Shown: piece after piece, positions 12,089 through 23,627 of the stretch
Position numbering within the stretch: the first letter of the stretch is position 1
How the letters are laid out: every line of letters begins with the position of its first letter
Source of the DNA: Colletotrichum lupini
Taxonomy: Eukaryota > Ascomycota > Sordariomycetes > Glomerellales > Glomerellaceae
Direction of reading: 5' to 3'
DNA length: 64,000 nucleotides
Assembly (NCBI RefSeq): GCF_023278565.1
Contig: NC_064675.1
Location: 7,130,001 to 7,194,000 of the forward strand
Made by a program: the position numbers and the translations under genes
Notes under the pieces: generated by a model
Database searches by the model: none
What the model was told of the DNA's origin: nothing
What the model saw: the letters and a program-made list of their open reading frames with translations, nothing else

Positions 12089-12847
12089 ATGTCTATATCC
12101 CAGGCATCACTCTCGGTCGCAATCTTGGCCTCCACCATCGGAACCTACATAGGCCTCCTAAACCCCAACCCCGAACCACCTCAGAAACCAAACGACGACC
12201 TTCACCACCACAACCACCATCACCATCACCAACCGCAAACCAAACACGCAGACTCGATCCGCTGGATGCACCTCACCCACAGACACACCCCCAAAGTAAT
12301 CCTCCTCCCCCTCGCCCTCCTCTCTCTCCACCTCGCCGCCCTCGCCCTCTACACACCCAACATCCCGCCCTCCATCCTCCGCCACGGCGCCGAAAACGGC
12401 CTCAGCGCCTCCCTAACAACCTGGTCCGCCTCAACCCTCCTCCCGCTCGCCGCAATCTTCTTCGCCGGCGTCCCGCTCCGCCTCGGACCCTACCGCTCCC
12501 TCGGGAAAAACTTCACCTTCCAGCTCACGAAACCGGATCAGCTCAAGACGACGGGGATTTATCGGTACCTCCAGCACCCGAGCTACACGGGCGTCATCGT
12601 TCTCGTGCTCTCCAATGTCGCGCTGCTGGCTAGGCTCGACGGCGTGCTGAGCTGCTGGGTTGCGCCGGCGTGGCATCAGGGGTTGAGGAGTGTGCAGTGG
12701 GTTCTCGGTCCTGCTGCGTGCTGCGTGTTTTTGTTTGGGGTGTGGACGAGGGTGAGGGAGGAGGAGGGCATGTTGCGGGAGGAGTTTGGGGAGAAGTGGG
12801 AGAGGTGGCATGCTTCCACGGCGCGGTTTGTGCCGTATATATTTTGA
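12089..12847 (+). CDS. ICMT-fold protein-S-isoprenylcysteine methyltransferase-like protein
   Basis: The product is about 252 residues with four to five hydrophobic segments. The C-terminal half carries the ICMT/PEMT signature: LGKNFTFQL, then GIYRYLQHPSYTG (the RHPxYxG-like S-adenosylmethionine motif), a long hydrophobic hairpin, then REEEGMLREEFGEKWERW, the conserved E-E...F-G...W/Y tail. Enzymes of this fold methylate prenylated cysteine carboxyl groups at the ER membrane. Sequence divergence and the N-terminus suggest an ICMT-domain paralogue rather than Ste14 itself (inference). An in-frame ATG exists at 11993, but the bases between look like a pyrimidine-rich leader, so 12089 (CAAGATGTC) is preferred. 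A His-rich loop (about 10 His) lies at residues 39-55. The gene is intronless. Confidence 0.75.
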   Translation: MSISQASLSVAILASTIGTYIGLLNPNPEPPQKPNDDLHHHNHHHHHQPQTKHADSIRWMHLTHRHTPKVILLPLALLSLHLAALALYTPNIPPSILRHGAENGLSASLTTWSASTLLPLAAIFFAGVPLRLGPYRSLGKNFTFQLTKPDQLKTTGIYRYLQHPSYTGVIVLVLSNVALLARLDGVLSCWVAPAWHQGLRSVQWVLGPAACCVFLFGVWTRVREEEGMLREEFGEKWERWHASTARFVPYIF

Positions 12848-13307
12848 TTTGAGGCGTTTGTCTTATGATTATTGGGTTTGATATCCATTTACTTGATGAC
12901 TTTGAATATGTGATTTCTATTTTGGACTCTTCCATCTCTGGGTAGATGTCGCTTTCAGCATGTCAGTCCTGGAATGGGCTCAATAGAAAAGTTGGTCTTC
13001 TCTTCTTCTCTCAACACTCCTCATCTGCCTCCATCACGAACTTGAAACCCATAACTTCGACTCCCAATACTTCATCTTAAAGACAACCAACTTCCCAGCC
13101 ACCACTCACCTCTCTAAATAATCTCCGCTCCAAACCATCCCAGTCCGAGGTCTCCAAGTTCCACAACAGAATGGATCCAACCAACAACCAATCCACAACA
13201 CCAAAAACCATGCATATTGCTCCACACCTAGGGCCACACACCCTCCACCACAGTCCGCATCCTTCCATAAGCACCTCACCGTCGTCGAAACATCATCCAA
13301 TCAACAA
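12848..13307. other. Intergenic region upstream of tRNA-Leu; nothing supported
   Basis: 3' flank of the ICMT-like gene followed by C- and A-rich DNA. No gene or clear regulatory element seen. Confidence 0.4.
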
Positions 13308-13389
13308 GGCAAGATGGCCGAGCGGTCTAAGGCGCTAGCTTCAGGTGCTAGTCAAGTAATTGGTGTGGGTTCGAATCCCACTCTTGTCA
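13308..13389 (+). tRNA. tRNA-Leu (anticodon CAG), no intron
   Basis: The acceptor arms GGCAAGA and TCTTGTC pair over seven bases with one G-U, followed by discriminator A at 13389. The D arm is GCC...GGC with AGCGG in the loop. The anticodon stem CTAGC/GCTAG encloses loop TTCAGGT, giving anticodon CAG, which reads CUG. A long variable arm is typical of leucine tRNA. The T arm is GTGGG-TTCGAAT-CCCAC. The seven-base anticodon loop leaves no room for an intron. T-runs at 13417-13420 and 13424-13428 would terminate Pol III. Confidence 0.93.
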
Positions 13390-13763
13390 ACTCATCACCG
13401 CTCTGATGCGTTATTCTTTTGTCTTTTTGGCTTTGATGTGTGGGGAGGTTGATCTTTGCAGTATTGGGTGGATTATGGGTATACGTGACGATAGGAAGTG
13501 ACTTGCAGGGTTAACCGTCATTGGACGAGTTGATGTAAGGAACAGTTGAGGTAGGTATGATGAAGTCGAAGTAGACATGCGGGCATGCTGGCAGACCTTC
13601 GCCAAGTGTCGTTCTCAAAGTCCCTGATGCAAGATAATTCAAATTGGATATCGGAGCCCCTTAAAAATCAAAGGACAGACTACCAACAACACGCTATCCA
13701 TATCAACTCCAAACCGAGTTCATGCCTCGTGTTGTGCCATGCGTGACCACAAGTTCAGACATC

Positions 13764-15533
13764 TCAAAGCTGCGATACCCCATTCTGGCGATCAAGTTTC
13801 GCCTTCTCCCTCTTGGCATCCGCAATCTTGATACTCAACTTGACAGGCTTGCCGCCCGGCGTCTCAAAGATGGTATCAATCTCCTCCAGGTTCAGCTTAC
13901 TCGTCTCAGGGAAGACGTAGTAGCTAATGATAATCTGAATAAAGTTGTACACAATGTACACGGCCCAGATCTTGTACCCAACTTTCCCGACGCCGATGCC
14001 GATACCATAGTTGTGCACCACGGCCGCGATGGCCTGGAACATGGCAAACAGGCCCATGCCCTTGGCACGCAGCGGCAGCGAGAGCAGCTCGACCGGGTAG
14101 AGGTTGTGCATGGTCGCGATGAAGGTGGCGCTGCAGACCTGGAAGAGGTAGATCCAGACGACCGTCAGGATGGCCGTCGTCTTCTGCTCGCTGAGGTTAT
14201 ACTGCCAGCTCGTGATGGTGACGGCAATCTGGGCGCAAATCATGCTAATCAGTCCGGCGAAAATGAGGGTGCGACGACGGAAGTAGTCAATGATATAGGA
14301 GCCGAAGAGAGTGAAGACGAAGTAGATCGCCGTCGAGCCGAGGCTGATGCCGAGTTGGTCGAGTTGCGAGGTGATACCGATTGTGTCGAGCGCGGGAGCC
14401 AGGTAGTATCCGATGATGCCACCACTGTTGGTGATTTATGTTAGCATTGACAGCAATAAAGAGCGAGGGGGTTCAGAGAGATAACGTACCCATTCCACTG
14501 TTGGAAAACAGCGTAGACAGCCAGGACAACGGTGCGGAACCACACGGCCTTGGTGAAGAAGACCCGGAAATCCCAGGTAGCGCGGAACCCAGCCTTTGTG
14601 GTCTCGATAGACTCCTCAATCTGCAGGATCATGAGGTCGACAATCTCGTGGTTGATGTCGTTGTCGGTCGTCATGTACCTTGCCACGACGCGACGGGCTT
14701 CCTCCTTCTTGCCGCGCATGTAGAGGAAACGAGGCGACTCTGGGCACACGAGGTAGATTGTGACACACACGAAGAGAGGGAAGATGGCCTGGATGAAGAA
14801 GGCTATCCGCCACTGCCAGTCGCTGTCCCAGTTCGTCAAGCCCATCATGATACCAATCATCATCAGCGAGCCGACCTGGAAACACGCGCCAAAGACACCA
14901 ACGAGGCGACCACGAAGATGTACAGGCGCAAGCTCGGCAACGTACTGCGGCGCGGTGCAAAGCGCTGTGCCGAATCCAAGGACGAGACGGCCGATGAAGA
15001 GACAGGCCAGGTTCGGGGCCATGGCCTGCATGATAGCAGCGATGATGACGAGAGCGTTGCCGAGGAAGTTGACACCCCGGCGGCCGAGGACGTCGGCGCA
15101 GCTCAGGAAGGGAGCACCCAAGAAGCCACCAATTTGCATCAGGGCGTTGATCGTGGAGATGATGACACCAGCGTTGCCGAACCCGTAGAAGTCGTGCCAT
15201 CGGTCGTTGGAGTTGATTCCGCTGATGACACCCCAGTCGATACCGAAACTATTCACAGAATGATCAGCACCATCATCCCTTTACCTCCGTCAAAGACAAA
15301 CAGGATCCGTTGTTTTCTTACCCTGCTTGGTTGCAGCCCATCACGAGCATGTATCCAAAGATGTAAAGGCCGGTCTTGGACTTCAGTGTAAGGGCCTCAG
15401 CTGACTTACGCATCATGTCAGCCTCTGAGATGCGGGTTGCCGCAACTTCTTCGACGGCAACACCAATCTTATTCGCCTGGGCGACATCGTCGTGAAAGAT
15501 GACCGTGTGGTCAACATCTTCTCGAGGCGCCAT
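13764..15533 (-). CDS. MFS sugar transporter (sugar porter family), 543 aa
   Basis: Three exons on the minus strand, 15533-15322, 15248-14490 and 14424-13764, join to 543 residues. The protein has a 50-residue cytosolic N-terminus and 12 expected membrane helices. Sugar-porter signatures are present: DVLGRR at residues 123-128, RLVLGFG...YVAELAP..RGRLVG around 159-188, and PESPRFLYMRGK at 240-251, followed by a central loop and FQQWNG. The C-terminal half has PVELLSLPLRAKGMG and PETSKLNLEEID. The family moves mono- or oligosaccharides with protons across the plasma membrane; the closest look is to lactose/oligosaccharide permease-type fungal porters, but the substrate is not certain. It is divergent from the GH95 gene, with 877 bp between the starts. 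Confidence 0.9.
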
Positions 15534-16410
15534 GATTGGCTAGACGGTCTTGCTTTGGCGCAGAAGACCGCTTCGTGAAGTCTCGTCAGGTGAGGATCGA
15601 GGCAAATGGAAACGCGGGTGAAGAAACGAGAAGCCCGAGTCTCTGGGACCGTAGGATCTCAGGTTGCAGCGGTGCCTCGGCGGATATATAGAGGTTCCCC
15701 AACCTCAGCTCTGGGAGCGGGAAGACACGACCAGAAGGGCTGCTTTCATCCTGCACTGCTACCCTTCTAGTGCAACACGGAATGGCCTTCCGATAGCTGG
15801 GTCTCGAACCCTGAAGAGGGATGCGATCCCCAGACTCTCAGACGTTCCAACTGGCCATGTGGTTCACATGAGATGCTCCTTGCAGCACGAACCAGTCCAA
15901 ATCCACTGCCGATTCCCCTTCCTTCGCCTCTAGAGCAGCCTCTGTATTTCCCTTAGATCCACTCAACAGCTCAGACAGCATCGGCTTTGTCTGATGATGA
16001 TTGGCCGGGGCGGTTGTAAACATGCAGTTGGATCAGACAGGCATCACATCCCTCCGGAATGAGCATATTCGGTCTGCTTTCACCCGTGATGATTGGCTCG
16101 AGGCAAACGGCCGGCCGGCTACCCCACACTCCCCGAGCCAATTTTCCTCAAATGATACGACGCCGAGGCTTCTACCCCAGTCCATCGTGGGTTGTCTGGG
16201 GTTAAAGTCGCCTAGGGCCGCCCGGCTCTCATCGTCTTTGAAAGAGGGCTTTTGGACGGCCAAAACAGATTCTGATCACCAGCTCATCAGAGTTTTGTCT
16301 CTTCCCCAACCCCGTTTGTCTTGGAAGTTTGCAGTCCAGACTAGACCAGAACGTCTCTCGAAGTAGTCCAATCCGGGCACCGGCATACCGGCACGTCGTT
16401 CCCAGGCAAA
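15534..16410. promoter_or_regulatory. Shared divergent promoter of MFS and GH95 genes with CreA-type sites
   Basis: The two starts face away from each other across this region. Three matches to SYGGRG, the carbon-catabolite repressor CreA/Cre1 core, lie within 80 bp: 16122-16127 and 16175-16180 (minus strand, GTGGGG and CTGGGG) and 16196-16201 (plus, CTGGGG). Clustered pairs are what CreA needs in characterised promoters. Regulation is inferred; the hexamer is short and can occur by chance. Confidence 0.4.
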
Positions 16411-18759
16411 ATGCCCCCCGTTCATGGTCCAGAAAGCTTCGGCTCCGGCTCCGGCGAGGGCCGATCTCCCAGTTCCTCGCGTCTCCACTACCAGTCCCCC
16501 GCCTCCGAATGGTCTGAAGCTCTACCAATCGGCAACGGGCGGCTGGGTGCCATGGTCTATGGGCGAACTGATACCGAGCTCTTGCAGTTGAATGAGGACT
16601 CGGTGTGGTACGGCGGGCCGCAGGATAGGACACCGAAGGACGCCCTCCGCCACTTGCCGACACTCCGACAGCTCATCCGAGATGAAAAGCACGCCGAGGC
16701 CGAGTCTCTCGTGCGAGAGGCCTTCTTCGCGACGCCCGCCAGCATGCGATACTATGAACCGCTGGGCACTTGCACCATTGAATTCTGTCACGCCACTGAG
16801 GATGTCACGGACTACCGCCGATACTTGTGTCTGGAAACCGCGCAGATGACTGTCGAATATCGATGTCGTGGTGTCTCTTACCGTCGAGACACCATTGCCA
16901 GCTTCCCAGATAATATTTTGGCGTTTAGGATCACGGCATCGGAGGCCGCTCGATTCGTCATTCGACTGAACCGAGTCAGCGAGATTGAGTGGGAGACCAA
17001 CGAGTTCCTCGACAGCATCGACGCAGTGGACGGGCAGATTACACTGAGTGCGACGCCTGGCGGACGGAATAGCAATCGATTGTCTATTATTCTCAAGGTT
17101 TCTTGCGATGACGCTGCAGGATCCGTAGAGACTGTCGGTAACTGTGTCGTGGTGACCTCTTCAGCGTGTACGATTGCCATTGGTGCTCAGACGACCTACC
17201 GAGAGAACGAACCCGAAGAAGCCGCTAGGGATGATGTCCTCAAGGCACTGAAAACCCCGTGGGCCACACTGGTTGAACGTCATCAGGTGGACTATCGGAA
17301 CCTCTTTGGTAGAACGACGCTTCGTATGTGGCCTGATGCCGACCATCTCCCAACAGATCAGCGAATCAAACAGAACCGAGATCCCGGGCTGATTGCTCTA
17401 TATCAGAATTACGGTAGGTATTTGCTCATTTCGGCAAGCCGAGACTCTGTCAAGGCGCTGCCTGCGACGCTGCAAGGCATCTGGAACCCTTCTTTTGCTC
17501 CACCTTGGGGATGCAAGTATACCATCAACATCAACCTCCAGATGAACTATTGGCCGGCCGGACCGTGTAACTTGACCGAATGTTCTGTTCCGATGCTCGA
17601 CTTGCTAGAGCGCATGGCAGAGCGAGGGAAAAAGACGGCAAAGACCATGTACGGCTGTGGAGGATGGTGTGCGCATCACAACACTGATATCTGGGCAGAT
17701 ACAGACCCCCAAGACCGATGGATGCCCTCTACTATCTGGCCTCTCGGGGGTGTCTGGGTTTGTATCGACATATTTGAGATTTTGCAGTACCAGTATGACG
17801 AGATCCTTCACAGGCGAGCCGCAACTGTCTTGGAGGGTTGTATCGTTTTTCTTCTCGACTTTCTAGTGCCATCAGCTTGCGGCACATACTTGGTAACGAA
17901 CCCATCGCTATCACCCGAGAACACCTTCATCTCTGATTCAGGCGATGCTGGTATTCTCTGCGAAGGTTCCGCCATCGACATGACTATTGTTCGAATAGCC
18001 TTTGAGAGATATCTTTGGAGTACTGATAAACTGCGCGTTAACAGCCAGTTGCGAATCAAGGTGATAGAGGCCCTCGGCAGGGTGCCCGAGTTGTCTGTCA
18101 ACGCCGACGGCTTGATACAAGAGTGGGGAGTAAAGGACTACAAAGAGCTTGAGCCGGGCCATCGACATGTCTCCCACTTGTTTGGGTTGTACCCGGGAGA
18201 AAGCATCAGCCCTGGGAGATCTCCAGAACTAGCGACTGCTGCAAAAAGAGTACTGGAACGAAGAGCAGCGCATGGAGGTGGGCACACGGGGTGGAGCAGG
18301 GCTTGGTTACTCAATCTCCATGCTCGCCTCCTGGATGCCGAAGGCTGCGGTCAGCATATGGATATGCTGCTTAAGAGCTCGACGTTGCCAAACATGCTCG
18401 ATAATCACCCGCCGTTCCAGATTGACGGCAACTTTGGTGGGTGTGCCGGCATCCTCGAGTGCTTGGTTCAGTCCAGTGTCTCGCAAGATACCACAGAGAA
18501 ACATGTAGTCGAGATTCGACTTCTCCCGTCATGTCCCATAAGCTGGCCCGATGGTGAGCTTTCACGGGTTCGAACTAAGGGTGGATGGCTCGTGACGTTG
18601 GAATGGCAGAGCAGCAGTATCAAAGAGCCGGTATTGGTGGAATACCCTAGTGCTGAAAATGCTGAGGCTCAAGTTGTTTTCCCCGATGGTTCTCGGACTA
18701 TTGTGTGTGGCGGTGCGCCATTGTCCAAGCAATATGTAGAGCGCCAAGGATATCCGTAG
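16411..18759 (+). CDS. GH95 alpha-L-fucosidase, 782 aa, no signal peptide
   Basis: The intronless frame covers a complete GH95 protein. The N-terminal domain begins SEWSEALPIGNGRLGAMVYG and LNEDSVWYGGP, both family hallmarks. The catalytic (alpha/alpha)6 barrel shows NIN at residues 373-375 (the activating asparagine pair), SPEN with the expected general acid E503, HRHVSHLFGLYPG, and FQIDGNFGG with D672. These residues correspond by motif to those of the Bifidobacterium fucosidase AfcA. The enzyme removes terminal fucose, or galactose in some members, by inversion. Length is normal for the family. The start MPPVHGPES is followed by a Ser/Gly-rich linker, with no hydrophobic signal, so it is probably intracellular and could act on sugars imported by the divergent MFS transporter. 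Confidence 0.92.
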   Translation: MPPVHGPESFGSGSGEGRSPSSSRLHYQSPASEWSEALPIGNGRLGAMVYGRTDTELLQLNEDSVWYGGPQDRTPKDALRHLPTLRQLIRDEKHAEAESLVREAFFATPASMRYYEPLGTCTIEFCHATEDVTDYRRYLCLETAQMTVEYRCRGVSYRRDTIASFPDNILAFRITASEAARFVIRLNRVSEIEWETNEFLDSIDAVDGQITLSATPGGRNSNRLSIILKVSCDDAAGSVETVGNCVVVTSSACTIAIGAQTTYRENEPEEAARDDVLKALKTPWATLVERHQVDYRNLFGRTTLRMWPDADHLPTDQRIKQNRDPGLIALYQNYGRYLLISASRDSVKALPATLQGIWNPSFAPPWGCKYTININLQMNYWPAGPCNLTECSVPMLDLLERMAERGKKTAKTMYGCGGWCAHHNTDIWADTDPQDRWMPSTIWPLGGVWVCIDIFEILQYQYDEILHRRAATVLEGCIVFLLDFLVPSACGTYLVTNPSLSPENTFISDSGDAGILCEGSAIDMTIVRIAFERYLWSTDKLRVNSQLRIKVIEALGRVPELSVNADGLIQEWGVKDYKELEPGHRHVSHLFGLYPGESISPGRSPELATAAKRVLERRAAHGGGHTGWSRAWLLNLHARLLDAEGCGQHMDMLLKSSTLPNMLDNHPPFQIDGNFGGCAGILECLVQSSVSQDTTEKHVVEIRLLPSCPISWPDGELSRVRTKGGWLVTLEWQSSSIKEPVLVEYPSAENAEAQVVFPDGSRTIVCGGAPLSKQYVERQGYP

Positions 18760-21723
18760 AAAGGCTAGAATTGTTGATGATCCCAGCCACTTTCATCAAT
18801 AGACGGACGGCAGAGCTTCGAAGCTTTTTGAGGTTGCTCATGATTCTACAAGCAATCTTCTCATTCATCGTCAGCTCAATTTCGATTTGCCGCGCATGCG
18901 AATACACATGATAAGTCTGTTGCTGCGTATTTTTTCAGAATACGGACGCTCGTCCCGAAAGATTTGCGGAGTTTGGCCTTGAGGAGAATTCGGGTGAAGA
19001 TGATAGATTGGCAAGACAACAACACATGGACCCCTCATTTCCCACGTTTATTTGGCGACCGAGATTTCAGTGCCGCGGCGAACGGACGTTGTCTGCAGGG
19101 CGCAGATGGCCCGAGAGTCGGCACTATGACCGCCACTTCCGAGCGGTTGGCGTGAAACATTGGAGACTTTGTAGTTGGGAGCCTTTTTCAGTCAAAGGGC
19201 CGTGGTATCGGCGCGAGATGGATCTTTTGGTCATTGGATCAGGGTCCGCCGAGAGGTTGCACATGCGCCGGCCGTCCGGTCCGTGACGACGATATCGATT
19301 GGACGGTTGTATCGGAAGCGACATGAGGACGGAGGGGACAACTTGTATCTGCGACGGGTGTGACGATCGCCGGCCGGGCAGAAATTGGCGACGGAAAATG
19401 CGCGGAGCACTGGAACGGAGCTCCCTGCTTATTGAGGAGGATCTCCCGCGTGCGTATCCGTTGGACTAGTGCAACTTTGAACTAGTGAGCCGGTAATTTT
19501 TGGAAGGTTAGGTGCATGAGAGGATGACCTAGGATTTTGGTGAGCAAATGGGCGACTTTCTTAGCTTTGTAGAGTTGATGGTGGCATGAGACGGATGGAT
19601 TTCCAGTGTCATGCGGATGGGACACTGGACCTTGGCGCTTAGGCGTCTGAAACATGGCATCCGAACCTTTCTGCTGGTTACCGCGAGTGATGTGACTTGT
19701 TTCTTGTTTTCTTTTTCTTCCCGAGAGGCTAGGACAATCAGCATCGCAGCTTCGATCGGCGCCAACGCGGCTGCGCCTGTGCAGAGCAACCTCGAAGCGT
19801 CTAACAGGTCGCAGTCCAATGTCGTGCAGAAGCCAGAGCCAGCGAAAGCAACAGCAAGCACCGACCAGGCGGGTGGGCACCAAAGCCGCAGCAAAGGAAC
19901 TCAAGGCAGTTGGTGCCAGTGGTGGGCCGGAAAGGATCAGTGCATTGCATGAACCGAAACTTGGGATGACCCTGATACGGTGATCAAGTCAGCCCGGGAG
20001 TGGCCCTGCTCGCTGCCGTCGACCCGTCGTCATCCGAGGATTGAGATTGGAATTGGGGGTCAAAGTCTCTTTGGTCTGGCCTATTGGTTGGGTTTCTCGT
20101 TGCTGAGTCCGTCTGTAGGCTGCGCTCAGTCACTGGCATAGTTTCGGGGCGCGTTTGCAGAGGGTCAGAAAACAATGACGCGGGAGGAGCTTTGAGGTGT
20201 CCGATTTGACGAAGGCGGACAATGAGTGAGACAGATGGTCTTTGGTGTGTCGACTTGCTCTACTTCCACCTAGACATTAAGATGGTTTTCGCGTGGCGCA
20301 TTGTACAAGGCGTCTCCGCCGTAATGTGGATGATCGCCGCCAGCCATATGGCAATAGCTTCGCCGTGGACATGTACAGTATTTTGAGAGAGAGCCCAAGG
20401 TGGATAAACCGAGGAGTTGGGAGTGTCCGGGTAGGGAAGACTAGACGTTGATCGAAGAAATAATGCGGGTGGTTGAAGCTTGAAATGACTCCTCTGCTGC
20501 CAGCGGATGTTGCAGGAGTAAAATGACGAAGGAGGGGCAGCGACAGCACACACCAAGTATCCACGGTACGTATCTTTCTCCCAGGAAGATGGAAGGTGAG
20601 GTCGTGGACGGGTGCAGCGGTACGTACATCGTTCACGGAGATGCTCAGGGCAGGTGGTGTTTCCTCTTGAGGGCAGTTGCCAAAAAAAGGTACACTCTCC
20701 ACCATCAAGGTCCCCATCCAGCGCTGTGATTGGCAGGTCCAACCAGATGAGTCCCTTCCTGCGTCTTTTCCCGCGCCTACCTTAATACTTGACGAGAGTG
20801 CCTTAGGAAAGGAAATATTACATAATCGTCATCAGCCACTCACCTTTTGTTGCCCGTGGTAGCAGCCAGTGGTCCTGAACAGGACTAGCGCGCTGCCACG
20901 ACAAGGGGTGACAGGGGGCAACCCGCAACAGCAACAACGACCACCACCACACACACCACACGCACGCCCGTCGCCCACACGCCCACTCGCACACTCCACG
21001 CCCACTCACGCCTGACCGACATCAACATTGCACCGACCTTTCCCTTTCCTGTCCACTCCCGTCCTGTCCCAGCCATGCCCAGCTGTGTATCCGGTCAGTC
21101 CAGTCCCTGAAAGTCTTGTGTCGCCGATAGCGAGCGTGCAGATGCATCTCTCTTCCGCCGACATCTCGACACCGACGACGACAACGACGACTACGACTTC
21201 GACAAACAACGACCACGGCCACCGATAACCGACCACCACCGATCGACGACACAGGTAAGTCTTCGACGCCCAGTATCAACATCGACAACCACCCACGCGA
21301 CATTCCGGGCCTTTCCATTCTTCCATTTCGACATCCTCCTTTTCCGAGTCGGGCTCTTCGTCTTTCCCACGCTTTGATACGACACTCCCAACCACCCACA
21401 ACAACACTTGGAAGTCGGTACGTGCGATGTTTTCTACCACCATCGATCGCGTCAAATCTGGCGAGCGATAGAAGGCTGACGACAACGACACAATAGCACG
21501 CATTTGACGACTTTGACAATCATTCACATCGACGACTACAATTTTGATTTGTATCACTTCAACAACTTCTGTTTGCGACCGCAGCGAGTGCCCCCACCTC
21601 GCACGTTTTGCGCCCACTACCACCACCACCAAACCCAACCACCCACAGTTGCTCGCCCGATAACCGCCGAGCATCACATGCGATCCGAATAAACATCGCG
21701 ACGGCGGCACAATCACAACAACC
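18760..21723. other. 3-kb gene-free region and long leader of nudE
   Basis: No frame with protein-family features was found on either strand. From about 20,900 the DNA becomes CA- and CCACC-rich, then AC/GAC-rich, which looks like the long transcribed leader of nudE. A consensus donor (ACAG|GTAAGT) at 21255 with candidate acceptors near 21497 or 21653 suggests a 5' UTR intron (low confidence). GGTACGT motifs occur near 20565 and 20620. Confidence 0.4.
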
Positions 21724-23627
21724 ATGGCAGAGCCACCATCCTCACCGCCCAGCGAGGCGATGAGCCCTGAAGATCAGCTGCGCTGGTACAAGTCTCAGTA
21801 TGCATCACTCGAGGAGGAACTGTCCGAGTTCAGGGAGTCCAGTAAGGAGCTAGAGCAGGAGCTCGAGAAGGATATCGAGCAGGCAGAAAAGAGGGAGCGC
21901 AAACTCCAGGAAAAGGCAGAGGGCCTCAAGTTCGAGGCCGAGGAGTGGAAGGTGAGATCATACCCTCTCCCGCCGGTTACCGTTTATCGGCGCGCATATC
22001 ACATACCGAGAGATGTCCAGTTCTAAATGACCTTTCCCTCCAGTCAAAATACAACCAAGCCAAGAAGGATGCGAATACGGCTCAAAACACTCTGGAAAAG
22101 GAAATCACAACACTGCGCGACACCAACAGGACACTCCAGCTCAAGCTACGCGATATCGAGGTCGCCAACGATGACTTCGAGAGACAGGCACGAAACACCA
22201 GCTCCTCCCTCGAGGACCTCGAATCCAAGTTTAACAGTGCGATCGAGCGCAACGTCATGATGGAGGAGGAGATCAAAATCGGTGAACAGGAGCGAGAAAC
22301 GCTGCGCATCGAGGCGCAACGCCTGCGCGAGGAGCTTTCCGACCTCAAGATTGAGGCCGAGGTGCTCCAGGACAAGATCAAGAAGCAGGAGCAACGTCAT
22401 CTGTCCGCCATATCCACCGACCTTTCCGTTCTTTCATCCCCCGTTTTCGACAAGACCCTCGACGCCTCCCCCGGCTCAACCGCAAGCTCGCCCATGGTAT
22501 CGACGCCGCCCGATGCGGAAGCTCTCCCTGCTGCCAAACCCGCCCAGATCAGCGAGCCTCCATCCCCGCCAATGTCCGACGTCTCCGCCTCCGTACCCAA
22601 GAGGATTGTCTCCCGAACACCCCTCAAGACCCCGGCCAAGACTCCGGCATCGGCGACTCGCAAGTCGCGTCTGCCGTCCACCGAACACAGTATCACGCCC
22701 AAGCCTCGTTCATTCACGACATCCGTGAGCAGCACCCGGCCGTCTGGAGGTCGTCCCTCAACCGGGCCACCGACACGCACACCTGCTCCTCGCACCGCCC
22801 CTCGCTCCATCTCCACCCGCATGCCCCCCAAGCCTGCCAACAACTCTCTCGCCCACATCAGAACCCTTACAGCTCAGATGCAGCGTCTGGAAGCTCGCGT
22901 GCATAATGCACGATCGAAGCTGCCTGCTCCCGTCACAACACCACCTCGAGCCTCACCCCGCTCCTCGGTTCTCGGAGTCCACAGCGTACCGTCAACGGTT
23001 ACTATCCGCTCACGGAAACGTCCCAGTGGCTCCACCGCCTCATCAGTACGGGGCGACGACACTACGCCATCCAACCCCAACTTCTCTGCCAGCACACGAT
23101 CCAAGCATGTACCTCGTCTTAGCACGTCAGGTGTCAGCCGGTTGTCTTTTGGCCCGCTACCGAACCGAAACCCAGGGGCTGGTCTTGAACACGGCGATTC
23201 TACAATGTCTCGGCCGAGCTCACGGGCTAGCATCTCGTCGTACGCCAGGCCATCAAGTCGCACAGAAATGGCACCGCCCCGTCCCATCAGCCGCACCAGT
23301 ATGTCTGGCACCCGGACGCCCCTGGGTCGTCCTCGCAGCTCCTTGGGTGGCAGCCTGCATGCGCGCTCTGCTAGTATCAGCAGCCGCATCGATATTGACG
23401 AGGGCGACGAAAATGGCGAATTCAGAACACCTAGCAGGAGAGGCACGTATTCTCGCCTAGAGGCAGAAAACTCTGTGAGCGGTATTCCAGCCCCTACAAG
23501 CGGCATCCCGATGCCAAGCGGGAGACGGCAAAGCGGAGGAAGCGTCTCAGGGAGGCGAAGCTCGATGGGCCTGAGGAGTTCCATCATGGGCGCTCAGGAT
23601 CAACTCGTTGAAGAGGAGACGTACTAG
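21724..23627 (+). CDS. nudE: NudE/NDEL1-type nuclear distribution protein, 603 aa
   Basis: Exons 21724-21951 and 22044-23627 give 603 residues. The N-terminus ([20 protein letters not shown]) and the following 190 residues form one long heptad coiled coil, ending [19 protein letters not shown], the part that binds the LIS1/NudF beta-propeller and dynein in this family. The rest is a basic, Ser/Pro/Thr/Arg-rich disordered tail with many SP and TP sites, including a short second helix ([22 protein letters not shown]). This is the layout of Aspergillus NudE and Neurospora RO11. The role is dynein-dependent nuclear migration and spindle positioning. The start follows ACAACCATGG, a strong fungal context. 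Confidence 0.92.

Noticed and set aside
13722..15391. Long plus-strand frames opposite the first MFS gene
   Set aside because: The minus strand encodes a complete sugar porter with motifs and splice sites; the plus frames are Asp/Val/Glu-rich shadows.
20260..20742. 160-codon minus-strand frame upstream of nudE
   Set aside because: It overlaps another open frame on the same strand, has no family feature, and lies in the probable nudE promoter.
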